Assembly: GCA_947476675.1 (NCBI GenBank)
Contig: CANJRL010000008.1
Coordinates: 1-43,196, forward strand
Reading direction: 5' to 3'
Length of the DNA: 43,196 nucleotides
DNA from: Phycisphaerales bacterium
GTDB lineage: Bacteria > Planctomycetota > Phycisphaerae > Phycisphaerales > UBA1924
The notes under the pieces were generated by a model. It had not been told where the DNA came from and ran no database searches. It worked only from the letters and a program-made list of their open reading frames with translations. Shown in pieces: positions 16,633 through 26,212 of the stretch; positions within the stretch are counted from its first letter, which is position 1; each line of letters begins with the position of its first letter. The position numbers and the translations under genes are program-made.

Positions 16633-17217
16633 ATGAACCGCACGGAAGAACGACTGCTCATCGAGGCCGCCGCTGACGGGGACCGATCCGCCGCCGAGCG
16701 TCTTATCCGGGCGCACCAGGGTTCGGTGTTCGCGTACCTGCTGCGCCTGTCCGGCCGGCGTGACGTCGCCGAGGACGTGACGCAGGAGGCGTTCGTGCGC
16801 GTGCTCACGCACCTGCACTCGTTCGACCCCCGGTTCCGCTTCTCGACATGGGTGTTCACCATCGCGCGGCGTCTGTACGTGAACGCCTCGCAGAAGATGA
16901 GGCCGGTGTACGACTCCGACGCCGTCGGCGCCGCGCGAGGAGCCTCCGATGGCCCCACCATCAGGGCCGAGTCGGACGAGGTGCGCGAGAACGCCCGCGA
17001 GGCGATCGACGGCGCCCTGTGCGAACTGACGGAGGAGCAGCGCGAGATCGTCATCCTGTTCCACCAGATGAACTGGTCGATCGCGGTCATCGCCGAGCAC
17101 ATGGGGATGCCCGAGGGCACCGTCAAGAGCCACCTGCACCGCTCGCGCAAGCGCCTCCGCGCGTTCATGGAGGCGAGCCCCAGGGCCTCCTCGGTTGTGT
17201 CGGAGGTCTGGGAGTGA
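16633..17217 (+). CDS. ECF-type RNA polymerase sigma factor
   Basis: A 194-residue sigma-70 family protein with only regions 2 and 4. Region 2 includes RRDVAEDVTQEAFVRVLTHL and FRFSTWVFTIARRLYVNA (core-binding and -10 recognition). Region 4 includes LTEEQREIVILFHQMNWSI, EHMGMPEGTVKSHLHRSRKR, a helix-turn-helix for the -35. Start is ATG 16633; no Shine-Dalgarno, and a -10-like TAGGAT lies 10 nt upstream. The stop overlaps the start of the next gene (GTGA), so the cognate regulator is translated in step with it. Its signal and target promoters are unknown. Confidence 0.92.
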   Translation: MNRTEERLLIEAAADGDRSAAERLIRAHQGSVFAYLLRLSGRRDVAEDVTQEAFVRVLTHLHSFDPRFRFSTWVFTIARRLYVNASQKMRPVYDSDAVGAARGASDGPTIRAESDEVRENAREAIDGALCELTEEQREIVILFHQMNWSIAVIAEHMGMPEGTVKSHLHRSRKRLRAFMEASPRASSVVSEVWE

Positions 17218-17966
17218 CCGGCGGCCCGTCCGAGCCGAACTTCGGCGATCCGGCGCCCTCCCGCGACGACGCGGCACGCCGCATCGTCGAGCGCGCGTTC
17301 GAGGCCCGCCTCAACGCCTACCTCGACGGCGAGATGGACGACGCCGGGCGCAGATCGTTCGAATCGCTGCTCGAGCGCGACCCCATGGCGGCGAGGGCTT
17401 TCGCCTCGACCGCCGCCGCTCTGGCCTGTCTGCGCAATCCGCTGCCGACGCCGGACTTCGCGTCGTCGGTGCTCGGCGCGGTCGAGTCCCGCCGCAGCCG
17501 GGCAACCTGGCTTGACGCGAGCGGCAGGCGGGCGCTCCGGATCGGCCGTGTCGCGGTCGCCGCGGCTCTGCTCGGGGCTCTGGGCGCGGCCATCGGCCTC
17601 CGGTCGCGAGTTCCCGCCGGGGCGCTCTCCTCGCAGCCCGCGCCGCTGTCGGACGTGATCGCGGCGAGCCAGAGCGACGCCCAGCGCGGCCTTCGTGACG
17701 TCGCCGGCGTTGTCGAGTCCGCGCAGGCCGCGGTGTTCACCGTGGTGAGTCTCGCCCACGCTCCCCGCTCGGAGGCGCAGCCCTCGGAGCAGCGCGCCGT
17801 GGTCCGCGTCATCGCCCCGCGCCACCCCGCGCCGGCGCCGGAGTTCCTGCCCGCGGCGTGGACTCCCTTCATCCCCGCCGACGCGGGCGCGGGCCGCGGC
17901 GTCTTCATCCGCCAGACCGGCGGCGAGGAATACGCCCCGCGCATGGCGGTGCTCCGAGGCGGGTGA
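17214..17966 (+). CDS. membrane-anchored putative anti-sigma factor
   Basis: A 250-residue protein starting at GTG 17214 inside the sigma stop codon. Residues about 22-75 (RLNAYLDGEMDDAGRRSFES, then LERDPMAARAF) match the helical anti-sigma domain that precedes a membrane segment. The HxxxCxxC zinc motif of the ZAS type is absent. Residues about 111-130 (RVAVAAALLGALGAAIGL) are a single membrane helix, leaving a C-terminal part of about 120 residues outside. Position and topology, not a specific motif, support the role of holding the ECF sigma at the membrane. The next gene overlaps its stop. Confidence 0.75.
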   Translation: MTGGPSEPNFGDPAPSRDDAARRIVERAFEARLNAYLDGEMDDAGRRSFESLLERDPMAARAFASTAAALACLRNPLPTPDFASSVLGAVESRRSRATWLDASGRRALRIGRVAVAAALLGALGAAIGLRSRVPAGALSSQPAPLSDVIAASQSDAQRGLRDVAGVVESAQAAVFTVVSLAHAPRSEAQPSEQRAVVRVIAPRHPAPAPEFLPAAWTPFIPADAGAGRGVFIRQTGGEEYAPRMAVLRGG

Positions 17967-19552
17967 GCCGCCGCGTGACGAGCCGCCTGTTCCGCGCATC
18001 GATCGTCCTTCCCGCGCTGACGCTCCCCGCACCGCACGCCGTCGCGGATCCCCCGGCGCAGCCCGGCGCCGCCCTGCGCGACGCGGTCGCGGTCGCGGCG
18101 CCCGACCTGCAACTGATGGTCGCGATCGATAACGCCCGCGCCTCCAAGGGCACGCCGCTGGGCGCCGCGGTCGCGGGCATCGCCCAGCAGATCCTTGCCC
18201 AGGGCCGCGCCGAGAAGGCCTGGGCCGAGTTCGCCCAGAGCCTGGGCTGGACCACCGAGCAGGCGTTCGACGAACTCTTCGGCACGCGCGTCATGCTGGT
18301 GGTGCGCGGCCTCCGCGAGCCCGAGCCGCAGTGGGCCTTGCTCGGGGATGTGTCGGCGGCGACCGAGCGGCGCCTCCGCGAGCGGCTCGGCGTCGCCCCG
18401 CGCAACCTCGTCCGAGGCCACGCGGTGATGGCCGTCGAGCGGGGCGAGTACGAACTGACCTCCGAACGCGCCGGGGACCGGGCCGTCCTGCTCTTCGCTC
18501 CCGCGAAGCAGCCCTCCCTGCTCGACGACCTGCTGCCCTTGCTGGGCCGCCAGGGCGACGCCGGGCTGCTGGGGAATCGGCCGAATCCCCCGGGGCCGGA
18601 CCGGCTCGCCCCGCCGCGCGTCGTGCTCACGTTCCGTGCGCCCGATGACCCGCGCAACACCGTGGGGATCGTGGGCGAAGCGTCGGCGACGGCCTTCCGC
18701 GCCCGGGTGGTCGCGGAGGGCCCGCAGGCGGAGTGCTCCGCGATCCCGCCCTTCCCCCTGACCGCGGAAGCCGCGTGGCGCAGGCTCGTCACCGATGAGA
18801 CGCTCTGCGCGCTCGCCATCGTGCAGGGCCCGCCCGGCGCGCCCCGGGCCGACCCCTCGCTCGCGATGTGGGTCCAGGGCCGCATCCTCGAGCTCGGCAG
18901 CGGGCGCGAGGATCTCGCGGGGCGGAACTGCGCCCTCGTGCTCCGTCGCGGCGTCGAGGCGGTGTTCAGCATCGCCGCCGCGGTGGAACTCACCGATGTT
19001 CGCGCCGCCGCGGCGGCGGGCGACGCCAAGATGGGGCGGCTGCTGATCGGCCTCGGGGTCGAAGGGCAGGACTTCGGCGGCATCGCCCCGGAGGCCGAAC
19101 GCCGCGCAAGCCTCGGCGCGGCATCGCTCGGCGCCATGCGCGCGATCCAGGGCCCCACCGTGCGATGGTCGTTCCCCTCCGATCTCCCGGAACCCGGCGC
19201 GCGCGGCGCTCACTCGGGCTGGTGGGTCGTCGGGAGCGAGGGCGCGGCATACGGCGACCTTCGAGAGAGTCTCACGCTCTCCCCCGCGCACGGCGCCAAC
19301 CTCGCGGTCAGCCGAGGCCTCATCCGCCCTGCCGCCATTCTCGAAGCGGTGGGCGGCTTCAATCTCCCCCTGCCCAGGGTCGCGGGCGCCCTCGCGCGCA
19401 TCGAGGCGATCGAATGGACCATGCGCCGAGAGGGCGATGAGCGGATGGGAGGCGAGATGGTCGTCCGAGTGGTGGCGCCGCCGGGGCCCGCCGGAGGGGG
19501 CGACCTTGGCGTTCCGGCCCCGGATCCGGCGGTTGCGTCCGAGCCGCGCTGA
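17963..19552 (+). CDS. unknown exported protein, third gene of ECF operon
   Basis: A 529-residue protein starting at GTG 17963, overlapping the anti-sigma stop (GTGA); GTG 17975 is an in-frame alternative. RRVTSRLFRASIVLPALTLP, then APHAVADP, reads as a Sec signal peptide with cleavage near residue 25-28. The remainder alternates strands and helices (QLMVAIDNARASKGTPLG, GWTTEQAFDELFGTRVMLV, then PQWALLGDVSAATERRLRER) and resembles large envelope proteins of the DUF3352 kind, but that match is weak. No enzyme motif is seen. Being in the sigma/anti-sigma unit suggests an envelope partner or target, which is inference. Confidence 0.72.
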   Translation: MSRRVTSRLFRASIVLPALTLPAPHAVADPPAQPGAALRDAVAVAAPDLQLMVAIDNARASKGTPLGAAVAGIAQQILAQGRAEKAWAEFAQSLGWTTEQAFDELFGTRVMLVVRGLREPEPQWALLGDVSAATERRLRERLGVAPRNLVRGHAVMAVERGEYELTSERAGDRAVLLFAPAKQPSLLDDLLPLLGRQGDAGLLGNRPNPPGPDRLAPPRVVLTFRAPDDPRNTVGIVGEASATAFRARVVAEGPQAECSAIPPFPLTAEAAWRRLVTDETLCALAIVQGPPGAPRADPSLAMWVQGRILELGSGREDLAGRNCALVLRRGVEAVFSIAAAVELTDVRAAAAAGDAKMGRLLIGLGVEGQDFGGIAPEAERRASLGAASLGAMRAIQGPTVRWSFPSDLPEPGARGAHSGWWVVGSEGAAYGDLRESLTLSPAHGANLAVSRGLIRPAAILEAVGGFNLPLPRVAGALARIEAIEWTMRREGDERMGGEMVVRVVAPPGPAGGGDLGVPAPDPAVASEPR

Positions 19553-19561
19553 ACCCGCGCG

Positions 19562-19567
19562 TATACT
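19562..19567 (+). promoter_or_regulatory. putative -10 element of typA
   Basis: TATACT, close to the sigma-70 consensus, 94 nt before the typA ATG and 9 bp after the stop of the preceding gene. It would give a leader of about 87 nt. No good -35 at 16-18 bp. Confidence 0.45.
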
Positions 19568-19661
19568 CGGCTTGCCCCTACGGATCCCCTCCGGCATCCG
19601 GACGAATCACGAACCCCGCGCCCCCAGGCCGCGCCCCAGGGCAGCAGGAACCGCCGTCACT

Positions 19662-21527
<1,866 letters not shown>

Positions 21528-21530
21528 GAC

Positions 21531-22127
21531 TCAGGCCGCGATCGCGGCCCGCTCCGCCTCGGTCAGGTACCGGCTCATCTCCGCCGGCAGGCGCTTGATC
21601 CCCCGGCGCCGCGCCTTGCCGATCGCGTACCGCATCGAACGGTGCACCCTCGTCCGCACGCCCTGCGTGATCGCCACGCCCTCGCGCTCCATCGCGGCCA
21701 GCGCCCACGCCCACGCATGGTGCTCCTCCAGGCATCGCGGCTTGTACACGTCGAAGCCGATCGCGTGGTGCCCGATCTCGTGCAGGAAGACCGCCGCCGA
21801 CATCGGGCCCCGGGGCATCGGCGCCTCGATGAGCCGCACCACGCGCCCGTCGCGGTAGGTCACCGTCCACGCCACCCCGCTCATGCTCGTGCGCCACTTG
21901 CGCACCCGGACGCCGTGCTCGGCCAGCAATCGCCGGGTCATCGCGTCGTACCGCTCCTGCGCGGTGGGTTTGACGGGGGCCGCCCTCGCCGGCGCCGGCC
22001 GTCGCTGCGCCGCCTTGCCCGCCGCACGGCGCCGCGGTGCCTCCGCCGGCGCGACCCGCGCGCCCCCCCCGGCGCGCTCCCACGCGCTCCGCACCGCCTT
22101 CGGCAACATGTCCCACAGCGTCAGCAC
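21531..22127 (-). CDS. small putative zinc metallopeptidase (HEIGHH) downstream of fmt
   Basis: A 198-residue protein starting at GTG 22127, overlapping the end of fmt by 7 bp, with GGAGG at 22142-22138, 10 nt away. Residues 20-55 are Ala/Arg/Pro-rich and probably disordered. The core has FLHEIGHHAIGF (HEIGH at 116-120), the zinc-binding helix of zincins. Residues 133-146, LEEHHAWAWALAAM, supply a Glu about 14-15 residues later, like the third ligand of ImmA/IrrE-type proteases. No signal peptide. The substrate is unknown. Coupling to def-fmt suggests a link to protein maturation, which is inference. Confidence 0.72.
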   Translation of the reverse strand: MLTLWDMLPKAVRSAWERAGGGARVAPAEAPRRRAAGKAAQRRPAPARAAPVKPTAQERYDAMTRRLLAEHGVRVRKWRTSMSGVAWTVTYRDGRVVRLIEAPMPRGPMSAAVFLHEIGHHAIGFDVYKPRCLEEHHAWAWALAAMEREGVAITQGVRTRVHRSMRYAIGKARRRGIKRLPAEMSRYLTEAERAAIAA

Positions 22128-23056
22128 GCCGACCGTCCCTCCATCCTCGCGCCGGGCTTGATCTGCCGCCCCCGCGCGAACTCCTCCCACCGCATCGCCC
22201 GCTTCCCGGGCGGCTGCACCTCGAGCAGCCGGAGCGCCGTCCCTCCGCCGCACGCCACCAACCCCGCCGCGCCGTCGACGATCTCGCCTGGTTCTCCTTG
22301 TTGGTTGTCGGCGGTTCCCGCTTCCGCACGCAAGAGTTTCAGGTCCTCGCCTCCCAGCCTCGCCGTCACCCCGGGCCAGGGGGTCAGCCCGTGCACCCGC
22401 CGCCGGCACTCCTCCGCCGGGCGGGCAAAGTCCACCCACCCGTCCGCCTTGCTCAGTTTCGGCGCGATGGTGACCTCCACCTCATCCTGAGGCTGGCCCC
22501 TCTCCGCGCCCCGCGCACGCTCCTCCAGCACGCGCAGCACCAGGTCCGGCCCGTCCGCCGACAGCAGGTCGTGCAACTCGCCCGCCGTGACGGTGGGGGG
22601 GATGGGCCGGCTTGTGATGCCGAAGACGTCGCCGGCGTCCATCGTCCGGGCGACCGCGATGACGCTGTTGCCGGTCTCCGCGTCCCCGGCGAGGATCGCG
22701 TGGTTGATCGGCGCCGCGCCGCGCCACCGCGGCAGGCGCGAGCCGTGCAGATTGACCGCCCACGCGGCCTCGCGCACCGCCCTGCCCAGGTACTGCCCGA
22801 AGGCGATCACCACCAGCGCGTCGGGCCTTGCCGCGCGGATGCGCTCGACCACCGGCGCCTCGTTCACGTTCTCGGGCTTGATCGTCTCCACGCCCCGCTC
22901 CGCCGCCCAGACCCCGATCGGCGTCGGCGTCAGGGCCCTGCTCCGCCCCGCGGGCCGGTCGGGCTGGGACACGATCAGCGGCACGTCGTGCTCCGCCGCC
23001 ACCCGCGCCAGGGTGGGCACGCCGAACGCGCCCGACCCCAGGAACACGATCCTCAC
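22121..23056 (-). CDS. fmt: methionyl-tRNA formyltransferase
   Basis: Formylates the initiator Met-tRNA with 10-formyl-tetrahydrofolate. The 311-residue protein starts at GTG 23056 inside the def stop (GTGA overlap). Residues 1-12 RIVFLGSGAFGV are the family start. NLHGSRLPRWRGAAPIN carries catalytic N102 and H104, and D143 follows in MDAGDVFGI, matching the E. coli Asn106/His108/Asp144 triad. The C-terminal domain (about 205-300) includes LTPWPGVTARLGG. Operon order def-fmt is standard. Its cofactor ultimately comes from the FolD pathway, encoded elsewhere in this window. Confidence 0.95.
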   Translation of the reverse strand: MRIVFLGSGAFGVPTLARVAAEHDVPLIVSQPDRPAGRSRALTPTPIGVWAAERGVETIKPENVNEAPVVERIRAARPDALVVIAFGQYLGRAVREAAWAVNLHGSRLPRWRGAAPINHAILAGDAETGNSVIAVARTMDAGDVFGITSRPIPPTVTAGELHDLLSADGPDLVLRVLEERARGAERGQPQDEVEVTIAPKLSKADGWVDFARPAEECRRRVHGLTPWPGVTARLGGEDLKLLRAEAGTADNQQGEPGEIVDGAAGLVACGGGTALRLLEVQPPGKRAMRWEEFARGRQIKPGARMEGRSAC

Positions 23057-23613
23057 TTCTTCGCCGCCTTCTCGAGGTCGCGCACCGCCGACCGGGTCTT
23101 CATCCGCGAGATCTGCGTCATCCGGTCGAGGATGAGCACACCGTCGAGGTGGTCGATCTCGTGCTGCACGCACCGGGCCATCAGCCCGCCGTACCGGGCC
23201 GTGAACGGTTTCCCGTGCTCGTCCAGGGCTTGCACCGTGACGACCGGCGGCCGCAACACCTCCCCGCGGATTTCCTTGAGGCTCAGGCACCCTTCCTCGA
23301 AGGGCTCGGGAGGGCCTTCGAGGCGCACGATCTTCGGATTGATGAAGACCAGGGGTCCGGGCGTCGCGGAAGGGGGGTCGGAGTGGGCAAGCCGCTCCTT
23401 GCCATCGTCGTCGACCTCGGCGACGAAAAGCCGCCAGCGCAGCCCGACCTGCGGCGCCGCCAGGCCTACGCCCTCCGCCTTATGCATCAACTGGAGCATT
23501 CGCTCCGCGACGTCGCGGACCTCCGCGGTGACCTCGGCGACGGCCGAGGCCTTCTGCCTCAGCACCTTCGCGGGGTAGGTCACGATCTCCAGCGACGCGA
23601 TATCCGTGCTCAC
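23053..23613 (-). CDS. def: peptide deformylase
   Basis: Removes the N-formyl group from new proteins using a bound metal. The 186-residue protein has all three motifs: GVGLAAPQ (48-55), EGCLS (107-111, metal ligand Cys109) and QHEIDHLDG (150-158, ligands His151 and His155). GTG 23613 is supported by TACTAT 7 nt upstream and by alignment of SLEIVTYPAKVLRQKA with the family N-terminus. The open frame continues upstream, but that sequence is antisense to the TPR and kdsB genes and is not coding. First gene of def-fmt-zincin. Confidence 0.95.
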   Translation of the reverse strand: MSTDIASLEIVTYPAKVLRQKASAVAEVTAEVRDVAERMLQLMHKAEGVGLAAPQVGLRWRLFVAEVDDDGKERLAHSDPPSATPGPLVFINPKIVRLEGPPEPFEEGCLSLKEIRGEVLRPPVVTVQALDEHGKPFTARYGGLMARCVQHEIDHLDGVLILDRMTQISRMKTRSAVRDLEKAAKK

Positions 23614-23620
23614 GCGTCGG

Positions 23621-23626
23621 ATAGTA
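23621..23626 (-). promoter_or_regulatory. putative -10 element of the def-fmt operon (leaderless)
   Basis: TACTAT on the minus strand, followed by seven bases (CCGACGC) and GTG 23613. No Shine-Dalgarno precedes the GTG. Confidence 0.5.
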
Positions 23627-23666
23627 CGAACGGCCCCGCGCCCCGGCCACAACCCTGACCGAGGCG

Positions 23667-23695
23667 TTGAGCATTCCCGGGCGCTCCCGTACCAT
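23667..23695 (+). promoter_or_regulatory. putative promoter of the TPR gene (TTGAGC-N17-TACCAT)
   Basis: TTGAGC at 23667-23672 and TACCAT at 23690-23695 with a 17 bp spacer. The -35 and the next bases (TTGAGCATT) are identical to those of the pyrG promoter at 26180. Transcription would start near 23702, leaving a leader of about 89 nt. Confidence 0.55.
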
Positions 23696-23790
23696 CCACG
23701 ATCCGAAGCCTCGGACGCCGCCAACCGCGCGCCGAACCCGGCCGTACACACGTTGGCCGGCGGTCCGACGATTTTCCCGGAGAGCCCTGT

Positions 23791-25305
23791 TTGGCGCTGT
23801 TCGATCGAATCAAGTCCATCGGCGGCAAGGGCGAGGGCCCGGCGAAGCCGGAAGGCCAGGGCGCCGACGCCTTCCCCGCCGCCTTCACGCCCGACCCAGC
23901 CAAGGCCGCCAAGTTCTTCGAGAAGGCCAGGACCGTCCACGACACCACCAACTTCGAGTACGCCACCACCCTCTGGCTCCAAGGGCTCCGGCAAGACCCG
24001 ACGAGCATGCCGGGCCACGAGGCGTTCTTTCAGTCCGCGCAGGCGTACGCCCAGGGGGAGAAACGCGACAAACCCTCCAAGGAGCAATCGGCGAACTTCG
24101 GCGGCAAAGGCCCGCTCGAAAAGTACCTCGAGGAACTGTTGTCCTGGGGAGTGAACCCCTCCGACCTCTCGCGGTCCCTCCGCGTCCTTGAGGCGGCGGC
24201 GAAACTCAACCTCCACGAGCCGGGCTATTGGGTCGGCGAACGCGCCCTGGCCTTCGCCCTGCGCGACCGGGCGAAGCGCTCCGACCTGCGCAAACTCATG
24301 GACGTCCTCAAGGAACTCCACTGCTTCGACCTCGCGGTCAAGGCCGGCGAGGCCGCCGTCCGCGCCGACGCCAAGCCCGACGGCGCCCTCGAGATGGAGG
24401 TCCGCAACCTCGCGGCCCAGAGCACGATGTCGCGCGGCGGGTACGAGGCCTCGGGCCAGGCCGGAGGCTTCCGCGCCAACCTGCGCAACGCGGAGGTCCA
24501 GCGCCGCCTCATCGAGGAGAACGCGCTGGTCAAGAGCGCCGACGCCGCCGACCGCGTCGTCGCCGCCGCGAAGGAGGATTTCGAAGCCCGCTCCGGCGAC
24601 CGCACCGCCCTGCTCAAGTACGCCCGGGCCCTGCAGGACCGCGGCAAGCCCGAGGACGACAAACTCGCCCACGACCTGCTCATGAAGGGCTTCGAGGAGT
24701 TCCACGAGTTCCGCTTCCGCCAGATCGCTGGCGAGATCCGCCTCAAGCACGCCCGGCGCAAGGTGTCGCAGATCCGCCAGACCGCCGAGGCCAACCCCGC
24801 CGACGCCGAGGCCGCGGCAAAGCACCGCAAGGCCCACGAGGCGTTCCTCGCCATGGAACTCGAGGAACTGCGCCTCCGCTCGCAGAACTACCCGACCGAC
24901 CTGGGGCTGAAACTCGATATCGGCATCCGCCTGCACCTCCTCGGCCGCGACGAGGAGGCGGTGCCGCTCTTCCAGGACGCCCGGCTCGATCCCAAGAACA
25001 AGAACCGCGCCCTGAACTACCTGGGCCAGTCCTTCCTGCGCATGGGGTGGGCCGACGAGGCGGTGCAGACTATGCGCGAGGTGCTCGCCGGGCTCGAGAC
25101 CCAGAACGACGAGATGGGGCTCGAGGTGCGCTACAACCTGATGCACGCGCTCGAGCGCCGCGCCCGCGACCACAAGGACCTCGCCGCCGCCGAGGAGGCG
25201 TACAAGATCGCCTCCTCCATCGCCGTCCAGCAGATGGGGTACCGCGATGTCCGCGCCAAGCGCGACGACCTGCAGAAACTGGTCAAAGAACTCAAGGCCG
25301 GCTGA
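23791..25305 (+). CDS. tetratricopeptide-repeat-like protein
   Basis: A 504-residue, almost fully helical, soluble protein. The start is TTG 23791 with GGAGAG at 23779-23784, 6 nt away; no in-frame ATG lies near. Helical pairs with TPR spacing are seen around residues 39-90 (AAKFFEKARTVHDTTNFEYA) and 375-490 (IRLHLLGRDEEAVPLFQDAR, LNYLGQSFLRMGWADEAVQT, YNLMHALERRARDHKDLAAA). A charged middle section (residues about 290-350) may be coiled coil. No signal peptide or enzyme motif. It probably acts as a protein-binding scaffold. kdsB follows 18 bp later, likely in one transcript. Confidence 0.8.
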   Translation: MALFDRIKSIGGKGEGPAKPEGQGADAFPAAFTPDPAKAAKFFEKARTVHDTTNFEYATTLWLQGLRQDPTSMPGHEAFFQSAQAYAQGEKRDKPSKEQSANFGGKGPLEKYLEELLSWGVNPSDLSRSLRVLEAAAKLNLHEPGYWVGERALAFALRDRAKRSDLRKLMDVLKELHCFDLAVKAGEAAVRADAKPDGALEMEVRNLAAQSTMSRGGYEASGQAGGFRANLRNAEVQRRLIEENALVKSADAADRVVAAAKEDFEARSGDRTALLKYARALQDRGKPEDDKLAHDLLMKGFEEFHEFRFRQIAGEIRLKHARRKVSQIRQTAEANPADAEAAAKHRKAHEAFLAMELEELRLRSQNYPTDLGLKLDIGIRLHLLGRDEEAVPLFQDARLDPKNKNRALNYLGQSFLRMGWADEAVQTMREVLAGLETQNDEMGLEVRYNLMHALERRARDHKDLAAAEEAYKIASSIAVQQMGYRDVRAKRDDLQKLVKELKAG

Positions 25306-25323
25306 CCGGCGCCGCGCCAGCTC

Positions 25324-26094
25324 ATGACCGAACCCGCCGTCGCCATCATCCCCGCCCGGCTCGGCTCCACGCGCTTCCCCCGCAAGGTGCTCGCGAGCGC
25401 CACCGGCAAGCCCCTCATCCAGCACGTCTGCGAGGCCGCCGCAACATGCCCGGGCATCGGCCGCATCGTTGTCGCCACCGACGCCGAGGAGGTCGCCGCC
25501 GCAGTCCGCGGCTTCGGGGGCGAGGCGGTCATGACGGCGGAATCGCACCCCAACGGCACCTCCCGGATCAACGAGGCCGCCGAAACGCTCGCGCTCGCCC
25601 CCAGCCGCCTGGTCGTCAATCTTCAGGGCGACGAACCCGAGATCGCGCCCGACGCGGTCGCGCGCTCGATCGAGGCCCTCCTCCGGACCCCAGACCCCGC
25701 TCCCGCGATGATCGGCACCGCCGCGGCGCCCTTCGGTCCGGGCGAGAACGTCGGCGATCCCAACGCGGTCAAGGTCGTCATCAACCGCGCCGGGGACGCC
25801 CTGTACTTCAGCCGCGCCCCGATCCCCCACGTCCGGGACCCCGGCGAACCCATCGACCCCGGAGCGAGGCCGCTCCGCCACATCGGGATCTACGTCTACC
25901 GAAGGTCGTTCTTGGCCCGCTACGCCGCGATGGCCCCCTCGCCGCTGGAGCAGGCCGAGAAACTCGAACAACTGAGGGCCCTCGAGAACGGCTGCCGCAT
26001 CGCCGTCGGCCTGACCGGCTCCCGCCACGCGGGCATCGACACCCCGGAGCAGTATGAGGCGTTCGTCCGCCGCTGGAGAGAGCGCGACCCGTGA
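25324..26094 (+). CDS. kdsB: 3-deoxy-manno-octulosonate cytidylyltransferase (CMP-KDO synthetase)
   Basis: Activates KDO with CTP for the LPS inner core. The 256-residue protein has the nucleotide-binding start IIPARLGSTRFPRKVL (8-23), VVATDAEEV, NLQGDEPEI with metal-binding Asp, and HIGIYVYRRSFL, all standard. In the HxSGTxR loop it reads HPNGTSRINEA: Ser replaces the usual Glu or Asp, a possible change in substrate contact. It implies an LPS-bearing outer membrane. It lies between the TPR gene and pyrG, whose product CTP is its substrate; pyrG has its own promoter 118 bp downstream. Confidence 0.92.
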   Translation: MTEPAVAIIPARLGSTRFPRKVLASATGKPLIQHVCEAAATCPGIGRIVVATDAEEVAAAVRGFGGEAVMTAESHPNGTSRINEAAETLALAPSRLVVNLQGDEPEIAPDAVARSIEALLRTPDPAPAMIGTAAAPFGPGENVGDPNAVKVVINRAGDALYFSRAPIPHVRDPGEPIDPGARPLRHIGIYVYRRSFLARYAAMAPSPLEQAEKLEQLRALENGCRIAVGLTGSRHAGIDTPEQYEAFVRRWRERDP

Positions 26095-26179
26095 GGCGCC
26101 TCGTCCGACATTCACCGACGACGGCCGCCAACAACCGACATCTTCCCCACTCGAAGCGCAGCGATTGCCGGCCGCGCGC

Positions 26180-26207
26180 TTGAGCATTTCGCTCCGCGCG
26201 GTACGAT
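26180..26207 (+). promoter_or_regulatory. pyrG promoter (TTGAGC-N16-TACGAT), leaderless
   Basis: TTGAGC at 26180-26185 and TACGAT at 26202-26207, spacer 16 bp, with only five bases (AAGAC) before ATG 26213. This is the best-formed promoter in the window. It shares TTGAGCATT with the promoter at 23667. The short distance to the ATG predicts a leaderless mRNA and so fixes the long N-terminus of PyrG. Confidence 0.65.
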
Positions 26208-26212
26208 AAGAC

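Noticed and set aside
19437-19661. In-frame N-terminal extension of typA.
   Set aside because: It overlaps the preceding gene and lies upstream of or across the TATACT promoter; TypA proteins begin at the ATG at 19662.
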